Assembly (NCBI GenBank): GCA_003445735.1
Contig: DMCR01000101.1
Location: 1 to 13,140, forward strand
Direction of reading: 5' to 3'
Origin: Cryomorphaceae bacterium
GTDB taxonomy: Bacteria > Bacteroidota > Bacteroidia > Flavobacteriales > Schleiferiaceae
DNA: 13,140 bases
Shown: positions 1 to 8,444 of the stretch, piece by piece
Numbering within the stretch: the stretch's first letter is position 1
How the letters are laid out: every line of letters begins with the position of its first letter
Made by a program: the position numbers and the translations under genes
The notes under the pieces: model-generated
Database searches by the model: none
What the model saw: the letters and a program-made list of their open reading frames with translations, nothing else
Told to the model about the DNA's origin: nothing

Positions 1-1
1 G

Positions 2-829
2 GAAGAATCCTTAAAAGTAGAGGATTTCTGGGGTGAATTTGGCCAAGTTGCACTTGACTTTTGGGAGAACAAAAGCGCAGAGAGCTATCAAAACGAAGTT
101 AGCCAAGTCCTTCAGAAAATCAAGCAGCATGAGGTGCAGAAGGTCGTTTTGAGTCGCACACATTTCATGTCAACAGAAGTTGCGGATGCTCCAGCAACTT
201 TCCAATCATTGTGTAATCATTTTCCAAACTGTACGGTATTTGCCTTCCAACACGAACACTTTGGTAGTTGGATGGGCGCTTCACCAGAAGTGCTCTTGGA
301 GGGCACTGAGCGTGGGTTTCGCTCCATGTCATTGGCGGGTACACGATTGAGCGGTGGCATAAATTGGGGCGAGAAAGAAATAAAAGAACAAAAATTTGTC
401 ACCACAGAGATTCATCGTACCCTGAAAAACCTCGGGGGACACGTACGCCGCACCCCGCAGACCACCTTCGAGGCCGGGCCTGTTGAGCATTTGATGACCT
501 GGGTGAACACCGACAACAGTCAACTTGAAGTCTTCGAAACCTTGGAGGCCCTGCATCCTACACCTGCCGTTTGTGGAACGCCGACCCCAGCTGCACTGGC
601 GGCTTTACGTGAAATTGAATCCTATCCACGTGAACTTTATACAGGCTATTTAGCTTGGGTGAAGGACACAATCTATGCAAATGTGCTCTTGCGAACCATG
701 AAATGGCATGCGAATGGAATTCAGTTCTTTGCTGGGGGTGGGATAACGAAGGACAGCGTACCTTTGAATGAGTGGATGGAGACCGAATATAAGATCTCTG
801 CTCTCAAGGACGCTGTACAACTCAGATGA
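2..829 (+). CDS. menF: Isochorismate synthase MenF, 3' part (5' end cut by window edge)
   Basis: Converts chorismate to isochorismate, the first committed step of menaquinone synthesis, in the cytoplasm. The frame is open from base 2, so 275 C-terminal residues are visible; the GTG at 134 is internal, because it lies within the conserved strand ending KVVLSR, whose lysine is the general base in this family. Other chorismate-binding-enzyme landmarks are GASPE (from base 275), LAGT, the glutamate-rich EKEIKEQKFV, HPTPAVCGTP (from 554) and a C-terminal AGGGITKDS followed by EWMETEYK (from 731), where a Mg-chelating glutamate is expected. The usual AGAGI motif reads AGGGI here. The stop overlaps the menD start by 4 bases (ATGA). 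Anthranilate and aminodeoxychorismate synthases share the fold, but the direct link to menD, menA and menC makes isochorismate synthase the secure call. Confidence 0.95.
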   Translation, partial: EESLKVEDFWGEFGQVALDFWENKSAESYQNEVSQVLQKIKQHEVQKVVLSRTHFMSTEVADAPATFQSLCNHFPNCTVFAFQHEHFGSWMGASPEVLLEGTERGFRSMSLAGTRLSGGINWGEKEIKEQKFVTTEIHRTLKNLGGHVRRTPQTTFEAGPVEHLMTWVNTDNSQLEVFETLEALHPTPAVCGTPTPAALAALREIESYPRELYTGYLAWVKDTIYANVLLRTMKWHANGIQFFAGGGITKDSVPLNEWMETEYKISALKDAVQLR

Positions 830-2394
830 CAACCAGCAAAAACACGGCACATTGGACGTTAGAAGCTCTCGCTCAGGCAGGGGTTAAGCACATTGTATTT
901 TCTCCCGGCTCTCGTAATGCACCACTAATCATTGCGGCAGAGGCTTTGGGCACCTTCGAAATGATGGTGCTCGGAGACGAGCGCAGCGCCGCTTTTCACG
1001 CTTTAGGACGTAGTCAGGTGACCGAAGCCCCAGTAGCTATTTGTTGTACTTCCGGAAGTGCATTAGCTAATTATTACCCGGCAGTTCTAGAGGCTTACTA
1101 TGCCCACGTTCCTTTGATTGTTCTTAGCGCGGACCGCCCAGAGGAACGCATCAATAAAGGTGAGGGACAGACCTGCGTGCAGCGCGAGTTTTACGAGCCA
1201 CATGTGGCGGCGAGCGTACAATTACATGAGGAGGATTGCTACGAACAGGTACAGGCGGCCCTACAATATGCCCTTCAAGCAATGCACTTTGAAATGCGTC
1301 CCATCCATTTGAATATGGCCTTTGACGAGCCGCTGTACGAGCAAGGAGAGGCACCAAAATCCATACAACTAAACAGCCCTGATGATATTGTGACCAAATA
1401 CGGTTTGCCGATGAGCCCAAACTTTCCCTTATTAGAAGGTGCAGAAAGTGTAGCGGTTATCGCGGGTCAATTATCTCCAAAGGACAGCCAAGCCGTGAGG
1501 GCTGTATTGGAAGCGGAGGTAAACTGGACGCTTTTCGCAGACCCGATGAGTGGGGTATTGGACCATCGATCCGCCGTGCGGTTAGAGGAAATTATGCACC
1601 ACCGTCCAAAGGCTATTATCAGCATTGGCGGTCAGTGGATCAATAAAAAGCCCAAGCAATATTTGAGAAGTCTTGGCATTGATCATCACATTCATTTGGA
1701 CCGGTTCCAGTGTTGGGACGTATTGGATGCTGAGGTGGAACACCTTCGTGTAGGACCGGACTATTTAGTCAACTTTGCAAAGGCTTCCCAGTTTATTCAA
1801 GCACCAAAGAAAAACACTATTGTACCGGATTTGCCCTGGTCAGATGGGGCTGCCTTCCAGATGATTGTGGAGTCCTTGGGTACGGATACTGTCCTTCATT
1901 TAGGAAACAGCTCTATCGCTCGTTATTTTAATTACTTCCCTAATCCCGTTAGGTTGTACGGTAACCGAGGTGTTTCGGGCATTGACGGGAGTTTGAGCAC
2001 GGCTATTGGCGCGGCGTTGGCCGATCCTGGGTGTGCACATGCGGTGATCCTAGGCGATCAAAGTTTCCTCTACGACCATAATGGATTGTATGCTCCTGAA
2101 TTACCACAAAACCTCAGGATTTATGTCCTCAATAACGGGGTGGGCGGCATTTTTGATTGGTTGTCGGGAACGGCGAAGACGGGTTCAGAAGCACGTCGCG
2201 TGTTTGCCAATGCTCAGGACGTTGATTTTGCGGGATTATCTGCTGCCTTTGGTGTGGTGTATAAGGAGGTAAGTACAAAAGAAGCATTGGAGCAGGCTCT
2301 TGGAGAAGTGAACGGAATAGAATTAGTCAATTGTAAAACGAATCAGAATTTCAATCTAAAGGTCTTTAAAATGCTACAAGATGGCATCTCTTAA
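826..2394 (+). CDS. menD: 2-succinyl-5-enolpyruvyl-6-hydroxy-3-cyclohexene-1-carboxylate synthase MenD
   Basis: Thiamine-diphosphate enzyme that joins isochorismate and 2-oxoglutarate to give SEPHCHC, with loss of CO2. It has 522 residues, slightly shorter than the roughly 550 of the E. coli protein. The N-terminal pyrimidine-binding domain carries SPGSRN (26-31), the catalytic cofactor-activating glutamate E52 in GDERSAAFHALG, CTSGSA (74-79) and SADRP (101-105). The C-terminal pyrophosphate domain carries NRGVSGIDGS (380-389) and the metal/ThDP motif starting GDQSFLYDHNG (410-420), completed by NNGVGGIF (436-443). All expected landmarks are present. The ATG overlaps the menF stop by 4 bases, and the 3' end overlaps menA by 14 bases, suggesting translational coupling. 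Confidence 0.97.
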   Translation: MTTSKNTAHWTLEALAQAGVKHIVFSPGSRNAPLIIAAEALGTFEMMVLGDERSAAFHALGRSQVTEAPVAICCTSGSALANYYPAVLEAYYAHVPLIVLSADRPEERINKGEGQTCVQREFYEPHVAASVQLHEEDCYEQVQAALQYALQAMHFEMRPIHLNMAFDEPLYEQGEAPKSIQLNSPDDIVTKYGLPMSPNFPLLEGAESVAVIAGQLSPKDSQAVRAVLEAEVNWTLFADPMSGVLDHRSAVRLEEIMHHRPKAIISIGGQWINKKPKQYLRSLGIDHHIHLDRFQCWDVLDAEVEHLRVGPDYLVNFAKASQFIQAPKKNTIVPDLPWSDGAAFQMIVESLGTDTVLHLGNSSIARYFNYFPNPVRLYGNRGVSGIDGSLSTAIGAALADPGCAHAVILGDQSFLYDHNGLYAPELPQNLRIYVLNNGVGGIFDWLSGTAKTGSEARRVFANAQDVDFAGLSAAFGVVYKEVSTKEALEQALGEVNGIELVNCKTNQNFNLKVFKMLQDGIS

Positions 2395-3292
2395 ACATTG
2401 GATTTCTGCTGCAAGATTACGCACGTTGCCCTTGGCCTTTGCCGTGATCGCATTGGGAACCGGTTTGGCCTATAAGGTCAGTACTGTTGTGGACTGGTGG
2501 ATTTTTGCCTTAGCGGTTTTTACTTCTTGTGCCTACCAAGTATTATCAAATTATGCTAACGATCTGGGCGACGGGATGCGCGGTACGGACGACCATAGAG
2601 CAGGGGAAAAGCGGGCCATTGCCAGCGGGTTGATCACTATCCCGGCGATGAAGCGTGCAGTAAGACTTTGGACGGTATTAGCGCTGATGAGCGGGGGAAC
2701 CTTGGTGTTTCTTGTATTCTATGGGCAGGTGCTGTTTTATGTGTTTTTCGTGCTGAATATTGCTGCAGTCGCTGCGGCAACCTCTTATACGATGGGACCG
2801 AAGCCCTATGCTTACTGGGGTGGAGGTGATTTCTTCGTCTTTTTATTTTTTGGACTAGTTGGGGTGCTAGGATCGGCGGCATTATATGCGCCGTTGCATT
2901 GGAGTTTTCTCCTACCGGCTTTGGTGACTGGGGCTTACAGTGCCGCAGTACTGACCCTGAACAACCTCAGAGATATGGATACGGATGCCAAAGCCGGTAA
3001 ACTGACCTTGGTGGTTCGCATGGGCAAGAAGTGGGGCCGCGGTTATTTCAAGGCCTTACTGATGATAGGCAATATTCTGAGCTTGGTTTTTGCACTGTAT
3101 TGGGCGCTTCTTGACGGAAATCAGGCCCTGCTCGTGTTTCATATTTTATTTGGATTGTTACTCTCGCGAGTGGTGTTCAAGGCTTTTACGAAGGCGATGG
3201 AGCCGATGGAATTGGACCAATTATTAAGACCCATGGCCATGATGACCTTGCTCTTTTGTGTAGGGACAGCTCTGGCTTTAAACATACAATGA
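2381..3292 (+). CDS. menA: 1,4-dihydroxy-2-naphthoate polyprenyltransferase MenA (UbiA family)
   Basis: Integral-membrane prenyltransferase that attaches the polyprenyl chain to 1,4-dihydroxy-2-naphthoate, giving demethylmenaquinone. The 303-residue protein is rich in hydrophobic helices. It shows the two Asp-rich motifs of the UbiA family: NYANDLGDGMRGTDD (57-71) in the first half, and NNLRDMDTDAKAGK (194-207) in the second; these bind Mg-diphosphate of the prenyl donor. The second motif followed by KLTLVVRMGK is typical of MenA rather than UbiA or heme O synthase. The ATG at 2381 lies 14 bases inside menD, and the stop overlaps the menC start, so the position in the men operon supports the assignment. 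In many Bacteroidota menB lies between menD and menA; here it does not. Confidence 0.96.
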   Translation: MASLKHWISAARLRTLPLAFAVIALGTGLAYKVSTVVDWWIFALAVFTSCAYQVLSNYANDLGDGMRGTDDHRAGEKRAIASGLITIPAMKRAVRLWTVLALMSGGTLVFLVFYGQVLFYVFFVLNIAAVAAATSYTMGPKPYAYWGGGDFFVFLFFGLVGVLGSAALYAPLHWSFLLPALVTGAYSAAVLTLNNLRDMDTDAKAGKLTLVVRMGKKWGRGYFKALLMIGNILSLVFALYWALLDGNQALLVFHILFGLLLSRVVFKAFTKAMEPMELDQLLRPMAMMTLLFCVGTALALNIQ

Positions 3293-4341
3293 TGCGTGCC
3301 AGTTTCAGCTCATATGATCTGATTTTCAAGCAACCCGCCGGCACGTCGCGCGGGGTATTGCGTAAAAAGCAGAGTTATTTTTTGAAAATTGAAGATGCTT
3401 CAGCCCCGTTTCCTGTGGGATGGGGCGAAGTGGGCATCTTGCGTGGTTTGAGCATGGATGATGTCCCTGAGCTCGAGGCGCAGCTGCATTGGACGGCTCA
3501 AAACATCAGTTTGGGATTAGAAGAGTTGTATGTGGCGAATGCGCAGTTTCCGAGTATACAGTTTGCTCTCGAGCAGGCCTTTAGCCATTTGCAGCACGGT
3601 TTTCAGCATTTCCAAACGCCGTATAGCCAGGGTGAGGAGTCGATTGCGATCAATGGATTGATTTGGATGGGGGACGAGTCCTTCATGTTGGATCAGATCA
3701 GCCGCCGGTTGGAGGAGGGATTCACCACATTGAAAATGAAGGTGGGTGCCATTGACTGGGCGATGGAGCAGGCTTTGTTGGAAGGCATTAGAAAGGAATT
3801 TTCCAAGAAAGAATTAACCTTACGCCTCGATGCCAATGGTGCCTTTACGCTTAAAGAGGCGCTGGAGGTGGACCAAGTGTTAGCAGGTTTGGCCGTGCAT
3901 AGCATCGAACAGCCTTTAGCGGTGGATCACAGGGAGGATTTGGCAGAGCTTGTACGTAGGGCGCACACTCCCGTGGCCTTGGACGAGAGTTTGATAGGCC
4001 TGGTTGAAAAGGGGGAGCGCGAGATGTTGCTCGATCAGATTATACCGTCATACATCATCCTCAAGCCAAGTTTTATTGGTGGATGGAGAGGCGCGGACCA
4101 TTGGATTGAATTGGCAGAAGCGCGTGGCATTGAGTGGTGGGTAACCAGTGCATTGGAGAGCAATGTGGGGATGAACGCCATTGCACAATGGGCTTCGACA
4201 AAGAACAACCTGTTGCCGCAAGGATTGGGTACGGGGAGTTTGTACATCAACAATTTACCGGCACCCCATCGGGTGGTAGGTGGTCAATTACAATTGATCG
4301 ACCATATTCAAAAATCTTGGGATCTCAGCGCGTTATCTTAA
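3289..4341 (+). CDS. menC: o-Succinylbenzoate synthase MenC (enolase superfamily)
   Basis: Dehydrates SHCHC to o-succinylbenzoate in the cytoplasm. I place the start at the ATG at 3289, immediately followed by a second ATG at 3292, because it forms an ATGA overlap with the menA stop; a TTG at 3256 would add 11 residues of menA-overlapping sequence with no family resemblance. The product is then 350 residues. Enolase-superfamily catalytic residues are all visible: the LKMKVG lysine pair (K149 and K151), metal ligands D181 (in LDANGAF), E207 (in SIEQPL) and D232 (in ALDES), and the opposite-face lysine K259 (in ILKPS). Muconate cycloisomerase and dipeptide epimerase share this layout, but the operon decides for MenC. 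The 3' end overlaps the stop of the convergent receptor gene by 4 bases. Confidence 0.95.
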   Translation: MMRASFSSYDLIFKQPAGTSRGVLRKKQSYFLKIEDASAPFPVGWGEVGILRGLSMDDVPELEAQLHWTAQNISLGLEELYVANAQFPSIQFALEQAFSHLQHGFQHFQTPYSQGEESIAINGLIWMGDESFMLDQISRRLEEGFTTLKMKVGAIDWAMEQALLEGIRKEFSKKELTLRLDANGAFTLKEALEVDQVLAGLAVHSIEQPLAVDHREDLAELVRRAHTPVALDESLIGLVEKGEREMLLDQIIPSYIILKPSFIGGWRGADHWIELAEARGIEWWVTSALESNVGMNAIAQWASTKNNLLPQGLGTGSLYINNLPAPHRVVGGQLQLIDHIQKSWDLSALS

Positions 4342-6773
4342 ACTGACATGCGCAAAGAGAAGAATACTGAGCGTCCTGGAGCGGCGATACCGCTCGCATA
4401 GGGGCGGTAGCGTACATTCATCAGATTCTCAAGTCCCACGCGAAGCAAGATGTTTTTCGAGAAGTGATAGGAGCCGTGGATGTTGATGGTGTACCAAGAA
4501 GGTGAGTAAGGTAGGCCTTCGTCGTTGATGGCGTACATGTGCAGTTTGTCTTTTTCGGAGAATGGCATGTCTTCTGCATCTACGGAACCGTTGTACCTTA
4601 AAATCACATTCGTTCTGAACTTATGTTTACTGTAGCTCAAAGTCGAGGTGGCATTGAAGGGGTTCGCATGACGTAGAGGGTTACCTTGGCTATCTATGCC
4701 GATCGGGTGTGCCCAGTGCAAGAGCCAGTGGAGATTTTTGGAGATATCGGAGCGAACGCCGAACTGGTAGCCCCAAATCCGAGCGTAGTCGATGTTTTGC
4801 ACGGCTAATACTTGAGAGAGCTGTCCTTCGTAAAACACGCTGTCCCGGCCGCCAAAGTCGAACGGTGCTCGTTCCATGGCTTCATCTAGGTAGCTATAGT
4901 AGAAGCTCGCGTCCAAAGCCCAACGGTCTCCGAGTTTTTGCTTCATACCCATTTCTACACTGTACAATCGCTCTTCGTGGAGATCGGGGTTGGGAATGAT
5001 TAACGCCCCAGGTTGTGAATCAAATACTTTGCTCGCGTCATCGATGTTAGGCGCACGGAAACCAGTACTTAGGTTGAGAAAATATTTGAACGTTTGGCGG
5101 AAATAAGTGAGGCCTAATTCGGCTGACGGTGCGAGGAATTGGAGGTAGGTATCTTGTACAAAGCCATTGAATGAGATAGGGGTAAACAATTTTACGCCGT
5201 TGAGTCGAATGCCACCACTGGCACTGAGTCTATCGCTTAGGTCGGAGTGGAGCATGGCATATCCGGAGGTGCTTTGCCAAAGGCTGCCGTCGGCGTAGCG
5301 CGTTTGTGCGGGCCAGGTGTTATCTGGAACAAGCTCGTGGTACTTCCATGCGGTGCTGGTCAGATTATTTTGGATATATTCGGCCCCGTAGACAAGTTTG
5401 GAGTGTGTGCCTAATTTTTTACTAGCCTCTAAGTTGAATTGGCCAATGTAGACCTGCTCTCGCTGCACCTTACTTTCTAAATTTTTGAGCTTTCGCACAT
5501 CTCGGCTTTCTTCGTAATATTGCCCGGCCACTGTAACCTTAATCCAATCTGAGAAGCGTGTGTTGGTGCGGTTTTCCAAGGCGATGTAGCCTAGGGACCA
5601 AATCTGAGGTCCGTAGTTCCATTTCGCATACTTGGGCATATCTCCTTTCATTTCCATCATTCGGTCATAACGTGAGATGTCCGTGGTGATGCTTCCGTGA
5701 AGGCCTGCTTTAATTTCGGTTCGCGGGGAGATTCGGATTTTGAATTTGTTAGTGAAATTTCGCTGGTCGTAGCCAGTGTTAGCTTGGATATACGGGTTTT
5801 CGTTGACCAAGATGGTGTCGAGGTTTCCGAAGCGGGCGGTAAAGAAGTTCGAAAGGGTGTTATCTAGGTGGGATTCGGGCGTCCATCCAAGGACATTTTT
5901 ACCCATGCGGACATTTTGGTACTGTGAGAAGGTAATGGAGGTCATTCCGGCCCAATTCAATCCTCCGTAGTTTATTCGGAAATTCGGTCGACGGGCTAAT
6001 TGGCTACTTTGATTCGATAATGTGAAGACTAAACTCTGCAATACCTCTGTAGAATCGCCATAATGTGCTTCATAGGTATTGATGTTCATCACACCACCCA
6101 TAGCGTCCGAGCCGTTCAATACGCTACCAGGCCCTAGGCTAATCTCAAGGTTAGCGATAGATTCGGGATCTAAGCTGATTACATTGTGGACGTTACCGGC
6201 CCGGAAGATGGCATTGTTCATGCGGATGCCGTCAACGGTTAGCAGCACTCGCGAGGTACTCATCCCTCGTATCATGGGCGACCCACCACCGCTTTGGCTC
6301 TTTTGAATGAAGATATTCGGGTCTATGCTTAGGGCATCGGCAGCATTAGCTTGGTATTGCTCGTCCATGCGTTTCGAATCGATGGTACGGATTTCCTTGG
6401 CGGTGCGCTGGTAATCCTGTTTGATTCGGTTCGCTTTGATCACGACCTCTTGAATGTTGAGGACGCTTTCGTGGAGGTAAATGTTGTATTCAAGGGTGCC
6501 CAATTCTAATCTGGACACAAAAGCAGGGGAGTAGCTGGTGTGGTAGAATCCGATGAGGTCCCCGGGTGCGCCATCTGGTAGGAGTAATCTCCCCAATGGC
6601 CCAGTCTCTCCCACGAAAGTCTGGTTGATCATGACCGAAACCCCTTCAATAGGCTCGTGGCTCTGGTCTGTCATTACCGTGACCCACCTTAAACTTTCTA
6701 CACTCGTAGCTTTTCCTGACAAGGAAAAAACCAACACGATGGTGTATATTGAAATGATTTTGAATCGGATCAT
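4338..6773 (-). CDS. TonB-dependent outer-membrane receptor, heme/hemoglobin-receptor-like
   Basis: Outer-membrane beta-barrel importer energised by TonB. I use the ATG at 6773 (811 residues), which opens directly onto a signal peptide (MIRFKIISIYTIVLVFSLSG); an upstream GTG at 6782 adds only three residues. After the signal come a carboxypeptidase-regulatory-like domain (about 25-105), a possible TonB-box region (LNIQEVVIKA), a plug domain (about 125-240) with GGGSPMIRGM, VLLTVDGIRMNNAIFRAG and GSDAMGGVMNI, and the barrel to the C-terminus. The plug resembles HmuR/HemR-type receptors, and the FRAP (572-575) and NPDL (595-598) boxes of that group are present, but no histidine lies between them, so the ligand is uncertain. 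The gene is inverted between menC and menE. It ends tail to tail with menC (4-base overlap) and starts 46 bp from menE. No clear TAnnTTTG promoter was seen in that gap. Confidence 0.93.
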   Translation of the reverse strand: MIRFKIISIYTIVLVFSLSGKATSVESLRWVTVMTDQSHEPIEGVSVMINQTFVGETGPLGRLLLPDGAPGDLIGFYHTSYSPAFVSRLELGTLEYNIYLHESVLNIQEVVIKANRIKQDYQRTAKEIRTIDSKRMDEQYQANAADALSIDPNIFIQKSQSGGGSPMIRGMSTSRVLLTVDGIRMNNAIFRAGNVHNVISLDPESIANLEISLGPGSVLNGSDAMGGVMNINTYEAHYGDSTEVLQSLVFTLSNQSSQLARRPNFRINYGGLNWAGMTSITFSQYQNVRMGKNVLGWTPESHLDNTLSNFFTARFGNLDTILVNENPYIQANTGYDQRNFTNKFKIRISPRTEIKAGLHGSITTDISRYDRMMEMKGDMPKYAKWNYGPQIWSLGYIALENRTNTRFSDWIKVTVAGQYYEESRDVRKLKNLESKVQREQVYIGQFNLEASKKLGTHSKLVYGAEYIQNNLTSTAWKYHELVPDNTWPAQTRYADGSLWQSTSGYAMLHSDLSDRLSASGGIRLNGVKLFTPISFNGFVQDTYLQFLAPSAELGLTYFRQTFKYFLNLSTGFRAPNIDDASKVFDSQPGALIIPNPDLHEERLYSVEMGMKQKLGDRWALDASFYYSYLDEAMERAPFDFGGRDSVFYEGQLSQVLAVQNIDYARIWGYQFGVRSDISKNLHWLLHWAHPIGIDSQGNPLRHANPFNATSTLSYSKHKFRTNVILRYNGSVDAEDMPFSEKDKLHMYAINDEGLPYSPSWYTINIHGSYHFSKNILLRVGLENLMNVRYRPYASGIAAPGRSVFFSLRMSV

Positions 6774-6819
6774 AGTGCGCACATTTACGCAAGAACTATA
6801 CCGAATTTACACATTTTTG

Positions 6820-7839
6820 ATGCCTACCACATTTATTTGGAATAACCAGTGCTTTTCGCCAGAAGAACTTGTTGATTTACAAGAGGTTCCATTCCATGTT
6901 GCGGGGGTTCAAAAGGTGGTGAAATTTTGGCTTTCCGACGCTGAATTTCTACCGATATCCACCAGTGGAAGTACGGGGGTGCCTAAAGTTTGGCATCACC
7001 CCAAAGTGAGATTGGCGCAAAGTGCACGAGCTACGCTGGAACATTTTGATTTGGCCCCAGGCGCGGTGGCGGTTTTAGGCCTTCCTGCGGACCGTATTGG
7101 TGGGGCCATGATGGTGGTCCGGGCCTTGGTTGGGGGGTTGGAGCTACATTTGGTGGAACCCAAAATATCCTTGGACCTCCCTAGAACCATCATTGATTTT
7201 ATTCCACTGACAGTTCCGCAATTTCAAAGTTTGCTTTGGCAAGAAGGAATAAAAAAAGTGTTGCTTGGAGGCAGTACCGCTCCTGTGGCGAACTGTCCTG
7301 AGGGTACCGAAGTATATGTTGGATATGGGATGACAGAAACGGCCTCTCATGTGGCGGTTCGTGCGTTAAATGAAAAAGTATATCGAGCGGTGGGTAGTAC
7401 GCGCTTTTCAGTGAATGCGGAAGGTGCTTTGGTGTTGCGTTCACCGCATTTGGGCATAAAAGAATTGGTGACAAAAGATGCTGCTATCCTGCATAATGAT
7501 AGTGAGTTTAACATAGAAGGACGCTTGGATTTTGTCATCAATTCTGGTGGTATTAAGATTCATCCAGAGCAATGGGAACAGGCTCTCGCAGATGAAGGCA
7601 TTAGTGCCGCCATAGCGCCAATAGAAGATGAGGTATTCGGCCAATTACCTGTGCTCATCCTATCTAACCTAGGTCAGATAGAGCAGATTAGAGCACTTCT
7701 GAATCAGTGGCCTAAAAACCAACGCCCCAAGCATTACCTATTACTTTCAGAGTGGCCGGAGGTCGACGGAGGCAAGCTCGATCGTAGAGGCCTTATCCTT
7801 TGGGTCAAATCACATCGGGATCGCCTTTGCCCGATCTGA
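6820..7839 (+). CDS. menE: o-Succinylbenzoate-CoA ligase MenE, short Bacteroidota form
   Basis: Acyl-CoA synthetase that activates o-succinylbenzoate with ATP and CoA. The frame is open far upstream, but that part is antisense to the receptor gene; the ATG at 6820, 46 bp from the receptor start, gives a sensible 339-residue protein. ANL-family core motifs are all there: the phosphate loop STSGSTGVPK (47-56), GYGMTETASH (168-177), GRLD with VINSGGIKIHPE (234-250) and the C-terminal catalytic lysine K319 in DGGKLDRRG. The protein is about 100 residues shorter than E. coli MenE and lacks much of the N-terminal subdomain; similar short versions are common in Bacteroidota, so I do not read it as broken. 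Its 3' end overlaps the convergent YciO-type gene by 35 bases. It probably completes the men locus interrupted by the receptor gene. Confidence 0.93.
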   Translation: MPTTFIWNNQCFSPEELVDLQEVPFHVAGVQKVVKFWLSDAEFLPISTSGSTGVPKVWHHPKVRLAQSARATLEHFDLAPGAVAVLGLPADRIGGAMMVVRALVGGLELHLVEPKISLDLPRTIIDFIPLTVPQFQSLLWQEGIKKVLLGGSTAPVANCPEGTEVYVGYGMTETASHVAVRALNEKVYRAVGSTRFSVNAEGALVLRSPHLGIKELVTKDAAILHNDSEFNIEGRLDFVINSGGIKIHPEQWEQALADEGISAAIAPIEDEVFGQLPVLILSNLGQIEQIRALLNQWPKNQRPKHYLLLSEWPEVDGGKLDRRGLILWVKSHRDRLCPI

Positions 7840-8389
7840 GCAGGGTAGGCACCTCACCGCTTAAATCAATAACTGTGGACGGGATGTTGTCTCCCCAACC
7901 GCCATCGATGATAAAATCCACCTTGCCAGCATATTTCGCGACGATTTCATCCGGATTTGTGGGATATTGTAAAATATCGTCATCGTGGTGTAAAGAGGCC
8001 GAGGCGAGCGGACGTCCCAAGCGTTCGGCCAAGGCTAATACGATGGGATTATCCGGAATTCGCACTCCTATGGTACTTCGCTTTTGGCCGAGCTTGCGGG
8101 CGAGATTAATATTGGCTTCCAGTACCAAGGTGTAGGGCCCTGGCAGACATTTCTTCACCAGCTTAAAAGTGGGGCCGTCCAAACTTTGCGTGTATTCTGA
8201 AACCTGAGAAATGCTGGTAAAAAGAAAGCTGAACTCTGCTTCCGTAATGGATTCTCCTTTGATTTTAGCTAATTTATCCAAGGCCTTGGGATGCTGAAAA
8301 TCCCCTGCAATGGCATAGACTGAATCAGTAGGAATGATGGCGACATCACCTTTTTCAAAGCGAGCCACACACTCTCGAACAGTACTCAT
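7805..8389 (-). CDS. Sua5/YciO/YrdC family protein (YciO-type threonylcarbamoyl-AMP synthase-like)
   Basis: Single-domain member of the family that makes threonylcarbamoyl-AMP for tRNA t6A modification. I choose the ATG at 8389 (194 residues), preceded by an AT-rich stretch (CTAAAT); an in-frame ATG at 8422 would add 11 residues. Visible motifs are PTDSVYAI (20-27), LPGPYTLVL (82-90), TIGVRIPDNP (106-115), STVIDL (171-176) and LLRSGKGD (183-190). The run QKRSTIGVRIP and the later DEIVAKYAGKVDFIIDGG closely resemble E. coli YciO from memory, and the family's usual KxR motif reads KIK here, so it sits nearer YciO than TsaC/Sua5. There is no C-terminal Sua5 domain. Whether it is the main t6A enzyme or a YciO paralogue of unclear role cannot be told. 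It lies downstream of the transaldolase terminator, and its 3' end overlaps menE by 35 bases. Confidence 0.9.
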   Translation of the reverse strand: MSTVRECVARFEKGDVAIIPTDSVYAIAGDFQHPKALDKLAKIKGESITEAEFSFLFTSISQVSEYTQSLDGPTFKLVKKCLPGPYTLVLEANINLARKLGQKRSTIGVRIPDNPIVLALAERLGRPLASASLHHDDDILQYPTNPDEIVAKYAGKVDFIIDGGWGDNIPSTVIDLSGEVPTLLRSGKGDPDVI

Positions 8390-8444
8390 ATTTAGACTAA
8401 AAGGGAAGAGGGTGTATACCATGGGGCAAGAGAATTTCAACTAC

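Noticed and set aside
3256..3288. TTG start for menC 33 bases upstream
   Set aside because: It lies inside menA and adds residues without family resemblance; the ATGATG at 3289 overlapping the menA stop is better.
4709..4999. Open frames antisense to the receptor, also at 5776-5970 and 6079-6306
   Set aside because: They lie wholly within a well-supported gene, and their translations show no domain or motif.
6553..6819. Long upstream extension of the menE frame
   Set aside because: It runs antisense through the 5' part of the receptor gene, and MenE-like sequence begins only after the ATG at 6820.
6774..6819. Divergent promoters between the receptor gene and menE
   Set aside because: No exact TAnnTTTG element was found on either strand in the 46-bp gap; promoters may lie inside the neighbouring coding ends.
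7144..7644. Several short open frames antisense to menE
   Set aside because: Overlapping shadows of the real gene with low-complexity, unrecognisable translations.
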